From CAVQTK01 sp963716455 (GTDB lineage Bacteria; Pseudomonadota; Gammaproteobacteria; Coxiellales; Coxiellaceae): 64,000 nt of DNA. Made by a program: the position numbers and the translations under genes. Each line of letters begins with the position of its first letter. Within the stretch, counting starts at the first letter, position 1. The DNA lies in contig CAVQTK010000018.1 of NCBI GenBank assembly GCA_963716455.1, positions 62,001-126,000 on the forward strand. The letters are read 5' to 3'. Positions 1 to 8,641 of this stretch are shown here, piece by piece. Below the pieces are notes generated by a model, which did no database searches, had not been told where the DNA came from, and saw nothing but the letters and a program-made list of their open reading frames with translations.

Positions 1-1138
1 AGGCAAAAAAACCTTTTAGTTGAATAAATCCAAAGTCAGCAATTGCATATTTACGCCCAATTGTTGCCAGAGTACCATAATTCCGATATTTAAAAGGTTT
101 GATTTTTTTTTGGGATAATTTTCTGGAAATTAAGTTGGCAAGGTAACGGCCTTGTTGTTTTGCTACGGGCGCAATACCAGGCAAAGCTTTTCCCGTTTTT
201 AAATTGTAACAAATACAAGTATCTCCAATAGCAAAAATATTATTATGCTGTTCTACAGAAAGATCTGGACCTACTCTAATACGTCCATCAGACTCAGAAT
301 CAACATTTAACCATAGAGCTGCTGGAGAGGCTTGAACTCCAGCGGCCCAGATAATTGTATGAGCTTCTATTTTTTCATTTTCTAAAATAACTTCATTTCC
401 AATAATATTTAAAACTCTAGTTTTGACAAGTATTTCTACTCCCATTTGATTAAGCGCTTCTCTAGCTGCAAAAGAAAGTTTTTCTGATAAGCCATTTAAA
501 ATACGATTGCCTGCTTCAATTAAAATAATTTTGGTATTTTGCGGTGAAATATTGCGAAAATCTTTTACTAATGTAAATCGTGTAAGCTCAACCAACGCAC
601 CTGCAATTTCAACGCCAGTTGGTCCTCCGCCTACTATTACGAAAGTTAAATAAACATTGCGTATATTTAGATCTTTTTCCATTTCTGCCTTTTCAAATGC
701 GAGCAGAATTTTTTCTCTTAACTTGAGAGCGTCTTTAATGGTTTTAATACCTGGGGCATAATGCTCCCATTTTTTGTGACCAAAGTAACTATGACGTGCT
801 CCTGTGGCAAGAATTAAGAAATCAAAGGGATAGGTATGGGATGTTTTGGTGATTACCTTTCTTTCTTCTGTGTTGATTCCTATTACTTCATCCATGATGA
901 CTTGGATATTATTTTGCTTTTTAAAAATGCTGCGTATAGGCCATGCAATGTCTGTTGCAGATAAACCTGCAGTTGCTACTTGATAAAGAAGAGGCTGAAA
1001 TAGATGATAATTGCGACGATCAATTAAAGTAATATGGACGTGGCTATGTTTCAAATTTTTAGCAAGCGAAACCCCACCGAAACCGGCGCCAATGATAACA
1101 ATATGGCAAATTTTTTTATGATTTATGTCATTCAGCAA
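1..1138 (-). CDS. ndh: Type II NADH:quinone oxidoreductase (NDH-2), cut by the left edge
   Basis: Single-subunit FAD enzyme that passes electrons from NADH to quinone at the inner face of the cytoplasmic membrane without pumping protons. About 379 codons are visible and the C-terminus lies beyond the window. The FAD-binding motif GAGFGG is at residues 17-22, a second dinucleotide motif VGGGPTGVE near 166-175, and the FAD-contact AIGD near 305. The frame is open throughout. There is no in-frame ATG between the upstream stop and the first motif, so the start is taken as TTG at 1138, with CTG at 1135 as alternative. This overlaps the 3' end of ohr by 11 bp and suggests co-transcription. Confidence 0.9.
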   Translation of the reverse strand, partial: MLNDINHKKICHIVIIGAGFGGVSLAKNLKHSHVHITLIDRRNYHLFQPLLYQVATAGLSATDIAWPIRSIFKKQNNIQVIMDEVIGINTEERKVITKTSHTYPFDFLILATGARHSYFGHKKWEHYAPGIKTIKDALKLREKILLAFEKAEMEKDLNIRNVYLTFVIVGGGPTGVEIAGALVELTRFTLVKDFRNISPQNTKIILIEAGNRILNGLSEKLSFAAREALNQMGVEILVKTRVLNIIGNEVILENEKIEAHTIIWAAGVQASPAALWLNVDSESDGRIRVGPDLSVEQHNNIFAIGDTCICYNLKTGKALPGIAPVAKQQGRYLANLISRKLSQKKIKPFKYRNYGTLATIGRKYAIADFGFIQLKGFFA

Positions 1139-1541
1139 TAAGTTTTACCTCTACATTATTACGTATGGCTTGAGAATAAGGACAGATCTGATGAGCTTGT
1201 TGCATAAGTTCCAACGTATCATGTTGTGAATAGCCTTCTATTTTACCATGTAATTCAACTGATAAAATAAATTTTTCATCTTGGGTTTGATTAAGAGCAA
1301 CCCGGGCTGTAATACTCGTATTTTTAACTGATTTCCCATTTTTATGGGCTGCAAGACGTAATGCGCTTTCAAAACAGGCAGCATATCCCCCGGCAAAAAG
1401 TTGTTCCGGATTGGTTCCGTTACCAGGGCCATTCATTTCTTTTGGCTTATTTAGGATTAAATCTAAAATCCCATCTGCAGAGTGAATTTTCCCTTCCCGC
1501 CCTCCTTTTGCTGTTACTTCCGCTGTGTAAAGAACTTTCAT
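1128..1541 (-). CDS. ohr: Organic hydroperoxide resistance protein, Ohr/OsmC family
   Basis: Thiol peroxidase that reduces organic and fatty-acid hydroperoxides in the cytoplasm. The 137 residues match the usual length of about 140. Both redox-active cysteines are present: Cys56 in FAGGYAACF and Cys120 in QICPYSQAIRNN, which places it in the Ohr rather than the OsmC subgroup (subgroup call is inference). The ATG start follows an AGGAAG Shine-Dalgarno. It lies directly upstream of, and overlaps, the NDH-2 gene, a sensible pairing since respiratory flavoenzymes generate peroxides. No OhrR-type regulator is next to it. Confidence 0.93.
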   Translation of the reverse strand: MKVLYTAEVTAKGGREGKIHSADGILDLILNKPKEMNGPGNGTNPEQLFAGGYAACFESALRLAAHKNGKSVKNTSITARVALNQTQDEKFILSVELHGKIEGYSQHDTLELMQQAHQICPYSQAIRNNVEVKLIAE

Positions 1542-1745
1542 AATTGTCTTCCTTTTTATTATAATAGAGAACTGTTATCTTTGTAGAGGCTGTTATTTGC
1601 CCTCGATTTTATTATTATAGAAGAATAAAGACGATTCGTCCTTTGTGCTATTTGCTAATTATTAAATTCCAATATGACTGGGGGGTGGATTAGATAATTC
1701 TATATGTTGTCTATTATTTCCTGGTTGCTCGGGTTTTCGCTAGAT

Positions 1746-2238
1746 TTATAGCAAAAGAATCCCTATTGCAACTAAAGTTCCAATAACTAGGGTTCCTAAG
1801 CATAGCGGTGTCACCGTCTCCTCCGACTGCAGCAGTTGCTGCTCCCACAGCTCCCGAACCCATTAGAAAAGTGAGAATTGAAGTAAGCTCCAGATACATG
1901 ATATGTGAATCCATTTTTAAAAACGTGTGCTAAGGTTATCCCGTGAACAGTGAAAAAGCTTGCGCCAAATGCCATCATCCAACTTGCCGCCTGAAATGGA
2001 GTGGCCTTTCGAATAGGAACAACTAGATTGAAGATAATCCGCAGGCAACGATAAGCTGCAGTTGTATTAGTACCAATGATGGAATTGCACCCTTGAATAA
2101 GAGAGTTTTGTAAATCGGAGAGCTCTTTAAATCTGGACAAACTATTTGTACGGCAGAGGTGAATTTTGCAGAGGTGAATCTTGATAATAATCCGAAAGAC
2201 AAACCCAAATTTAATGTAAACATTGTGCTTCTTTTCAT
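1746..2238 (-). pseudogene. Remnant of a small membrane protein gene, unrecognised
   Basis: The stretch begins with a signal-peptide-like start (MKRSTMFTLNLGLSFGLLS) but cannot be read in one frame. Membrane-like segments appear in succession in different frames: AASWMMAFGASFF, then LTFLMGSGAVGAATAAVGG, then LGTLVIGTLVAIGILLL just before a TAA at 1746-1748. That pattern suggests a small protein of about 160 residues with two or three transmembrane helices, broken by at least two indels. I do not recognise the family. A small secretion or pilin-like membrane subunit would fit the shape, but nothing in the sequence shows it. Confidence 0.35.
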
Positions 2239-2595
2239 AAAATACCTTCCTTATCAATTTGCTATTATTATTTAATATAGGCTTTATCACAGTTCAAGAA
2301 TTTTTTTTAAAAAACAACTGAAATATTTGCCCAATTCTGCATCTAGTTGACATTGTTTTCAAAATGCAAAAAATTGTCAAGGGCAATTTTACGGGTCTAT
2401 GAAAAGAATTTATAGCAATTCCCGTTTTATAGAAAAGAGAATCCTATTTCATATTAATGAGAACTGCTATAAAAAAGAAATCTTCAGGGGCTTGCCCTGG
2501 CGAACAGGGTAAACTCTACTGCTGATGCAAATTGCTGCGTTGCTTCGGTGCTCAAATCCTTCACATACTTGGCCGCCTTGTACTTTGCTACCAGC

Positions 2596-2617
2596 AACGA
2601 GTTTTGAAAGAAGTCTA
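2596..2617 (-). repeat. Copy of the TAGACTTCTT dispersed repeat (one arm)
   Basis: On the minus strand this reads TAGACTTCTTTCAAAACTCG, closely matching the arm found at 39342, 48355 and (inverted) 61795 and 42766. The sequence beyond it does not end in the matching second arm, so this appears to be a partial or diverged copy. Confidence 0.5.
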
Positions 2618-2664
2618 ATGCACTCTAAAGCTAAAATCATCGCAACCAAAACGCTCATATTCTT

Positions 2665-2898
2665 TTAATAACCGTGCTTGCTAGCTGCGTTAGGTTGGAT
2701 TGCATCTCCAAATGTAATCATTCCGTTATTTCTAAAACCATTATCTCCAAAATCCCAAAATTCCAATTTTTCTTGTACAACGGCACAATAAGTTTGAGCC
2801 GTATCTGCAGGCTGCATGGGTTTTGCAGAAGATTTATAGGAGCAGGCTGATAAGCTTACTATTGAAAAAAAACTAATCAAAATTAAACCTTGCCACAT
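2665..2898 (-). CDS. Small putative lipoprotein
   Basis: Seventy-seven residues starting with a lipoprotein signal peptide: a hydrophobic stretch LILISFFSIVSL followed by the lipobox LSAC, with cleavage expected before Cys19. A good Shine-Dalgarno (AGGAG) lies about eight bases before the ATG. The mature part is only about 59 residues, has one further cysteine and no domain I recognise. It would be anchored in the outer or inner membrane, and the residue after the lipobox Cys is Ser, compatible with outer-membrane sorting. Function unknown. Confidence 0.65.
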   Translation of the reverse strand: MWQGLILISFFSIVSLSACSYKSSAKPMQPADTAQTYCAVVQEKLEFWDFGDNGFRNNGMITFGDAIQPNAASKHGY

Positions 2899-2958
2899 AA
2901 AAGATACTCCTAAATAATAAAATGGGGCATAATAAGCAGTATAGCAGGAATTCTGAGG

Positions 2959-3028
2959 GAAATTTCTGGGAGTAACTGTTCAGCTCAAACTAAGAAGTAA
3001 AAGCAGTGAGTCCAACTGCAGAAATTTC
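2959..3028. repeat. Inverted repeat upstream of rnr
   Basis: Ten-base perfect arms GAAATTTCTG (2959-2968) and CAGAAATTTC (3019-3028) separated by 50 bases. It ends 35 bases before the rnr start and could fold in the leader RNA. It may be related to the CTGCAG-containing inverted repeats at 29.4 and 47.4 kb, since the right arm is preceded by AACTG. Confidence 0.35.
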
Positions 3029-3063
3029 GTGTAATAAAAATTTATAAGTAAGAGGATATTACT

Positions 3064-5251
3064 TTGGTATCGCCGTATAGCAAAAAAGATCCATTTAAAA
3101 AGCGTGAAGCAACTACGTATGAGCATCCCGTCGCCAGCCGTGAATTTATTATCCAATATTTAGCTGAAATTGGCAGGCCTGTTAGTTTTCAGCATATATC
3201 AAAAGCTTTGGCAATTAAAAGTGATGAAGAAGTAGAAGGTTTACATAGACGCTTAAAAGCCATGGTGCGAGATGGACAATTAATTAGTAATCGTCGTGGT
3301 AGTTATGCTCTAGTTCAACAGTTAGACTTAGTACCGGGTCGTGTTCAAGCGCATAGAGATGGCTTTGGATTTCTTATTCCGGATGAGGGCGGGGCGGATA
3401 TTTTTCTACCCGCAAAAGAAATGGATGCTGTGTTTAATCATGATCGAGTTTTAGTTCGGATAGTAGGAATTGATTCTCGAGGTCGGAAAGAAGGCCAAGT
3501 AGCGGATATTCTTGAACGTAATACTCATCGAATTGTTGGCAAATATATAGAAGAGAATGGAGTCTCTTTTGTCGATCCCGATAACAAATTGATTACCCAA
3601 GATATCATTATTCCTGAAAATCAACGATCTCACGCAAAATCCGGGACAATTTGTGGTTGTGGAAATTATTGCACAACCACGTAAACGTCGACGGCCTTTA
3701 GGAAAAATTGTTGATATCTTGGGTGACCAGCTGACGCCAGGAATGGAGGTTGAATTAGCTATTCGCTCCCATAATCTACCTTTTATTTGGCCCGTAGATG
3801 TTATGGAAGAAGCCAAAAAGGTGCCTATGCGAGTTTCTACATTGGATTTAGAAAATCGCATTGATTTGACTCATTTGACCTTTGTGACAATCGATGGGGA
3901 AGATGCTAAGGATTTTGATGATGCTATCTTCTGTCAGCGTCTGCAAGATAATCAAAAAACTCATTGGCAACTTTTGGTAGCAATTGCCGACGTAGCGCAC
4001 TATGTTCATTCCCAATCGGCTGTAGATAAGGAGGCACATTTACGCGGTAACTCAGTTTATTTTCCAAATAAAGTATTACCTATGTTACCAGAATCGCTAT
4101 CTAATGGATTATGCTCATTAAAAGCGCATCAAGATCGGTTTACAATTGTTTGCGACATGAAAATTGATGCACAAGGTCAAATATTAAGTTATCAATTTTA
4201 TGAAGCTTTAATTCGCTCCCAAGCTCGTTTAACCTACACTGAAGTGGCTGACATGCTTAGTAAAAAATCGACTACGTCAGCTCCCATTTTTTTTCCACAT
4301 ATAAAAGAATTTCATAATTTATTTAAGAAATTATCTCGTCAGAGGCAATTAAGAGGCGCTATTGAATTTGAAACGACTGAAACGAAAATCATATTCGAAA
4401 CCAAGGGTAAAATAGAGAGAATTATCTCTTTGCAACGTAATGATGCACATCGCATGATCGAAGAAGCGATGCTGTTAGCAAACGTTTGTGCAGCTAGATT
4501 TTTATTGGAATCTGAAATAGTTAGCTTATATAGGGTACACCAAGGGCCTGAAGAGCAGCGACTTTCGGCTTTACGAGATTTTTTAAAACCTTTTGGATTA
4601 CGTTTAAGTGGCGGTAATAAACCTAAACCTAAAGATTATGCTAAGTTATTGAGCCGTATTGCTGGAAGACCTGACTTTCATATTCTACAGACCGTACTCC
4701 TACGCTCGTTACGCCAAGCGGTTTATTCAGTTGAAAACACTGGGCATTTCGGCTTAGCTTATGACGCCTACACGCATTTTACTTCTCCCATTCGCCGCTT
4801 TCCAGATTTACTAGTGCATCGTGCCATCAAACATTTGATCCATAAAAGATCTAGTGAAATTTTTCCTTATGATCATAAAATCATGCGCTCTATTGGAGAA
4901 TATTGCTCAATGACAGAACGCCGGGCAGATTTAGCCACTAGAGATGCAGTGGATTGGTTAAAATGTGAATATATGCTTAATAAACTGGGTCAAATATTTA
5001 CTGGTATAATTAGCGATGTAGTAGGTTTTGGGGTGTTCGTTGAATTAGATAATATTTATGTTCAAGGTCTATTGCATGTAACTTCTTTGCCAAATGATTA
5101 TTATCGTTATGACGCTACTAACCATTTGCTTCAAGGACGACGCAGTGGAAAAACTTTTCGTTTAGGTGATCCCATTGAAGTGCTGGTGGCGCGAGTAGAT
5201 ATGGATCAACGAACGATTGATTTTGAGTTAGTAGAGGAAACTAAGCAATAA
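3064..5251 (+). pseudogene. rnr: Ribonuclease R, interrupted by one frameshift
   Basis: 3'-to-5' exoribonuclease that degrades structured RNA and takes part in RNA quality control. The N-terminal frame (from TTG, preceded by GAGG eight bases upstream) holds a winged-helix domain (about residues 25-80) and cold-shock domains. The second frame holds the RNB catalytic domain with the Asp cluster in DGEDAKDFDDAI and a C-terminal S1 domain. Joined length is about 728 residues, shorter than E. coli RNase R (813) because the basic tail is missing. The frames meet at a TTT run (3650-3652): removing one T gives a continuous KSGTIVVVEIIAQPRKRRRP. This single lesion may be a sequencing error or recent decay. 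First gene of a run with nnr, tsaE, amiB and mutL. Confidence 0.85.
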
Positions 5252-5272
5252 TCTCGGTGAATTTTAAGCAAT

Positions 5273-5288
5273 TCTCGCTTTAGCGAGA
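5273..5288. other. Hairpin between rnr and nnr
   Basis: TCTCGC-TTTA-GCGAGA forms a perfect six-base stem with a four-base loop, 21 bases after the rnr stop. There is no T-tract after it, so it looks like an RNA-processing or stabilising hairpin rather than a terminator. Confidence 0.4.
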
Positions 5289-5319
5289 TGCTGGGAACTG
5301 AACTTCTAAACGGTAGAAT

Positions 5320-6804
5320 ATGATTCCTTTATATAAAAATAAACAAATACGTAATTTTGAATCTTATTTAGCCCAAGCTAATATTTGTTCTCCAAAAATG
5401 CTCATGATTGCAGCAGCCCAAGCGGCTTTTTTAGTCTTACGTGAGTATTGGCCCGATGCGAACCGAATTGTAATTTGTTGTGGTAAGGGTAATAACGGTG
5501 GGGATGGTTACGAATTAGCGAGAATAGCTTACGAGCAAGGGCTAAATGTAACCGTTTATTCTGTAGGCGCGATTGAAGAACTTTCCCCGCTTGCTCAAGC
5601 TGCAGCTTTAGCCGCTCATACTGAAGACGTTCCTATTTACCCTTATCAAAATAGCACCTTCTTTCAAGCTGATGTTATTGTTGATGCTTTATTGGGTAGT
5701 GGCTTGGAAGGAGAAGTACGTGATCCTTATACACAAATCATAGCCTCTATAAATTCTTCTCCTATTCCCGTGTTATCACTGGATATACCTTCTGGTGTAG
5801 AAGCAGATAGAGGTCAAGTTTTAGGAGTTGCTGTTCACGCCAATGTGACTATTACTTTTATTGGTTTAAAGCAAGGCTTATTTACATATAAAGCTCCTGC
5901 TTATTGCGGCTCCATTGTAGTGGATCAAATTGGCATTCCTGATAAAGCTTTTCAGAAATTAGCTCCTTCTGCCTTTTTATTGGATTGGCCACACGTTAAA
6001 CCTTTATTATCTAAGCGTTTTCGTAATGCTCATAAAGGAGACTACGGGCATGTCTTAGTCGTTGGAGGGGATTATGGGATGGGGGGGGCTGTACGTATGG
6101 CCGCCGAAGCAGCTATGCGTGTTGGAGCGGGATTGGTGAGTGTAGCAACTCGCCCAGAACACGCTCCCGTAGTAACTAGTAATCGTCCTGAACTTATGTG
6201 TCACCAAATTTTTAGGCCGGAAGACTTAGAACCTCTGATTGAGCGCGCTACAGTTCTTGTTATTGGTCCCGGATTAGGTAAAACAGATTGGGCTCGATCT
6301 TTACTTGATCGATTACTGGAAACTCCTCAACCCAAAATAGTGGATGCAGATGCATTAAATTTACTTAGTGAAAAAATGCTTTACCGCGATAACTGGATAT
6401 TAACCCCGCACCCTGGTGAAGCGTCTCGATTACTTGATTGCACTATTTCTGAAATCCAGGAGGATCGCTTTAGCGCTGTAGACAGATTATTGCAACGCTA
6501 TGGAGGGATTACTGTATTGAAAGGGGCAGGGACAATAATCCAAAGTAATCTAAGTGGCATTGAATCTCTGCCTGTGATATGCGCTGCAGGGAATCCAGGA
6601 ATGGCTACAGGAGGTATGGGAGATATTCTTAGTGGCATCATTGGTGGATTAGTGGCGCAAAAGCTACCTCTTTTTACAGCCGCCAAAGTCGGAGTTCTAA
6701 TTCATTCCCTGGCTGCCGATAAAGCGGCTGCCAAAGAAGGCGAACGAGGATTGATTGCTACAGATTTATTAAGCTATTTACGCTCGTTAGTTAATCCTGA
6801 ATGA
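5320..6804 (+). CDS. nnr: Bifunctional NAD(P)H-hydrate epimerase / ADP-dependent dehydratase
   Basis: Repairs hydrated NAD(P)H: the N-terminal YjeF_N domain epimerises R- to S-NAD(P)HX and the C-terminal ribokinase-like domain dehydrates the S form with ADP. The 494 residues match the full-length fused enzyme. Visible motifs are GKGNNGGDGYELA near residues 55-67 (epimerase), VVGGDYGMGGAVRMAAEAA near 247-265, LTPHPGEASRL near 363-373 and AAGNPGMATGGMGDILSG near 424-441 (dehydratase nucleotide site). Its stop overlaps the tsaE start (ATGA), the usual gammaproteobacterial arrangement. Confidence 0.95.
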   Translation: MIPLYKNKQIRNFESYLAQANICSPKMLMIAAAQAAFLVLREYWPDANRIVICCGKGNNGGDGYELARIAYEQGLNVTVYSVGAIEELSPLAQAAALAAHTEDVPIYPYQNSTFFQADVIVDALLGSGLEGEVRDPYTQIIASINSSPIPVLSLDIPSGVEADRGQVLGVAVHANVTITFIGLKQGLFTYKAPAYCGSIVVDQIGIPDKAFQKLAPSAFLLDWPHVKPLLSKRFRNAHKGDYGHVLVVGGDYGMGGAVRMAAEAAMRVGAGLVSVATRPEHAPVVTSNRPELMCHQIFRPEDLEPLIERATVLVIGPGLGKTDWARSLLDRLLETPQPKIVDADALNLLSEKMLYRDNWILTPHPGEASRLLDCTISEIQEDRFSAVDRLLQRYGGITVLKGAGTIIQSNLSGIESLPVICAAGNPGMATGGMGDILSGIIGGLVAQKLPLFTAAKVGVLIHSLAADKAAAKEGERGLIATDLLSYLRSLVNPE

Positions 6805-7241
6805 AAAACCAGGAAGAAATAACTCATTTCATTGCAAATGAAAGGGGCATGTTAGATATGGGGACAGAACTGGCACAAAACTGTCAGCCTGGAGCAATTA
6901 TTTATCTTCAAGGAGAGCTGGGGGCGGGCAAAACTACTTTAGTAAGAGGATTTATTCATGCTTGTGGCTACTCCGGTCAAGTAAAAAGCCCAACTTATAC
7001 CTTAGTTGAAACCTATTCTATTAAGCAAAATTTGCAAATATTTCATTTTGATTTATACCGATTAAATAGCGCTCGGGAACTCTTAGATATAGGTCTAGAA
7101 GATTATTTAACCAACCATGGAATTTGTTTAATAGAGTGGCCTGAAAAAGCCGAAAACATCTTGCCAAAGGCTCATATTTCTTGCAGGATAGAGATTCCCG
7201 CTGATGGTGTGGGGCGTAAAATAACAATAACATACACGTAG
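6801..7241 (+). CDS. tsaE: tRNA threonylcarbamoyladenosine biosynthesis ATPase TsaE
   Basis: ATPase partner of the TsaB-TsaD complex that makes t6A at position 37 of ANN-decoding tRNAs. The 146 residues contain the Walker A motif GELGAGKTTLVRGF near residues 39-52, the family motif VKSPTYTLVETY near 66-77, FHFDLYRL near 85-92 and the IEWPEKA segment near the C-terminus. It overlaps nnr by four bases, so translation is probably coupled. TsaB and TsaD are not in this window. Confidence 0.95.
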   Translation: MKNQEEITHFIANERGMLDMGTELAQNCQPGAIIYLQGELGAGKTTLVRGFIHACGYSGQVKSPTYTLVETYSIKQNLQIFHFDLYRLNSARELLDIGLEDYLTNHGICLIEWPEKAENILPKAHISCRIEIPADGVGRKITITYT

Positions 7242-7307
7242 CAACGGATGGAACTGTAGCCAGCCACCTAAATGAGCTGTTAGTGGACTGATACGTAAAA
7301 TAACCGT

Positions 7308-7367
7308 AAGCGTTCATGAAGTTTAATCTGCCAACGCGGAAAGCTCAATTCGTGAACAGTTACAAAT
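7308..7367. repeat. Imperfect palindrome between tsaE and amiB
   Basis: GTAAGCGTTCATGAA at the left is answered by TTCGTGAACAGTTAC at the right (12 of 15 bases complementary) with about 30 bases between. GAACAGTTAC also occurs near 16870, and its complement GTAACTGTTC near 2970, so this may be a small dispersed palindromic element. Confidence 0.35.
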
Positions 7368-7395
7368 AACCATAGAATAAATAAAGTTAAAAGTT

Positions 7396-8556
7396 GTGAA
7401 GAAGTGGCATCGGTGGAAATTTTGGCTGTTAACTGGCTTAGTAATTTACTTATGGCCAATTGTACTTACTGCCCAGTCTCTGGGCTTGCGGCTTGAACAA
7501 TCTCTGCCTACTTATCATTGGAACTTTATTTTTGAATCAACGACTCCAATTACGTACCGTGCATTTTTTCTTAAAAACCCTAATCGTTTTGTATTCGATA
7601 TTAGTGGAGATTATGGCTTTTATAATCAAGTTTCTGCAGAATTATTACGCAATACTCCTATAGAAAAAATCCATTTTGCAATCCACCCAAATCATCAACT
7701 TCGCGTAGTTTTCGTTTTAAAACCAAACTTAAAGGCTCAATTAAAACTTTTTTCCGCTATTTCTACTGGAAATAAATATCGACTGATAGCAGAATTAATC
7801 TCTAAATCTATTAGGCCAGCCATTTCATCTACTTCGCAAATTATGCTGCCTAAAATTGCAGCAACTCGCCAAATAATGATAGTGATTGATCCCGGGCATG
7901 GTGGAAAAGATCCGGGAGCTATTGGCAGACTAGGAACTAAAGAAAAAGATGTTGTTTTGAGTATTGCTAAAAAATTGCAATATTTAATTAATCAACAGCC
8001 CGGTTTTAAAGCTGAGTTAACTCGAAGTGGCGACTATTATTTAAGTTTGCGTCAAAGATTAGCTATTGCAAGACAACATAAAGCCGATATGTTTATTGCA
8101 ATTCATGCAGATGCTTATCGCGACCATAAGGCAGGAGGAGCTTCGGTATTTGCTTTATCTAGACGAGGCGCTACAAGTGAAGCAGCCCGCTGGCTTGCCT
8201 TACGCGAAAATCAATCAGAACTCATGGGTGGATTGGAGTTAGCTGATAAAGAGGATATGTTACGTTCAGTACTTATTAATTTGTCGCAAACCGCAACCAT
8301 TCAGGCCAGTTTATATGTGGGACAAAATTTATTGGGAAATTTACACCGGATTACTTCATTACATCATTCTCAAGTAGAACAGGCCGCTTTTGTTGTGTTA
8401 AAGTCACCTGATATCCCATCACTATTAATGGAAATGGGTTTTTTGTCTAATTCCCAAGAAGAGCATAAATTGCGTAATGAAATTTATCAACAGCATTTGG
8501 CCCAAGCAACTATGTGGGGAATAAGACAATACTTTATCCAACGCCCAAAAAAATAA
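7396..8556 (+). CDS. amiB: N-acetylmuramoyl-L-alanine amidase, AmiB/AmiC type
   Basis: Periplasmic zinc amidase that cleaves septal peptidoglycan during daughter-cell separation. The GTG start leads into a signal peptide (hydrophobic FWLLTGLVIYLWPIVLT). Residues about 25-130 form the AMIN targeting domain and about 158-380 the Amidase_3 domain with zinc ligands in DPGHGGKDPG, the glutamate of KEKDV, the histidine in FIAIHAD and the catalytic glutamate in LLMEMGFLSN. At 386 residues it lacks the LysM tail of E. coli AmiB. It sits between tsaE and mutL as in most gammaproteobacteria; the 154-base gap before it suggests it may have its own promoter. Confidence 0.93.
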   Translation: MKKWHRWKFWLLTGLVIYLWPIVLTAQSLGLRLEQSLPTYHWNFIFESTTPITYRAFFLKNPNRFVFDISGDYGFYNQVSAELLRNTPIEKIHFAIHPNHQLRVVFVLKPNLKAQLKLFSAISTGNKYRLIAELISKSIRPAISSTSQIMLPKIAATRQIMIVIDPGHGGKDPGAIGRLGTKEKDVVLSIAKKLQYLINQQPGFKAELTRSGDYYLSLRQRLAIARQHKADMFIAIHADAYRDHKAGGASVFALSRRGATSEAARWLALRENQSELMGGLELADKEDMLRSVLINLSQTATIQASLYVGQNLLGNLHRITSLHHSQVEQAAFVVLKSPDIPSLLMEMGFLSNSQEEHKLRNEIYQQHLAQATMWGIRQYFIQRPKK

Positions 8557-8641
8557 TCCACGACTGGATGTAAAATAAAATACCCCGACGGGCTCGGGCG
8601 GCCCTAATTTTTAGTGCATGGCCAAGGAGAATATTTAAAAG

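Larger units (their letters stand above)
1542..2664. other. Poorly coding stretch with gene remnant and repeats
   Basis: About 1.1 kb without an intact recognisable gene. It holds a decayed membrane-protein gene (1746-2238, minus strand), an imperfect inverted repeat built on TATAGCAATTC / GAACTGCTATA around 2411-2474, and a copy of the TAGACTTCTT repeat near 2596-2617. A 63-codon frame at 2467-2658 crosses that repeat copy and is not believed to be a gene. Confidence 0.5.

Noticed and set aside
2467..2658. Open frame of 63 codons seven bases after the small lipoprotein gene
   Set aside because: It crosses a TAGACTTCTT repeat copy, has no ribosome binding site and no protein-like pattern.
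3650..3652. Programmed +1 frameshift in rnr
   Set aside because: No slippery site with stimulatory element is evident, and similar shifts occur in unrelated genes, so a common technical or mutational cause is simpler.
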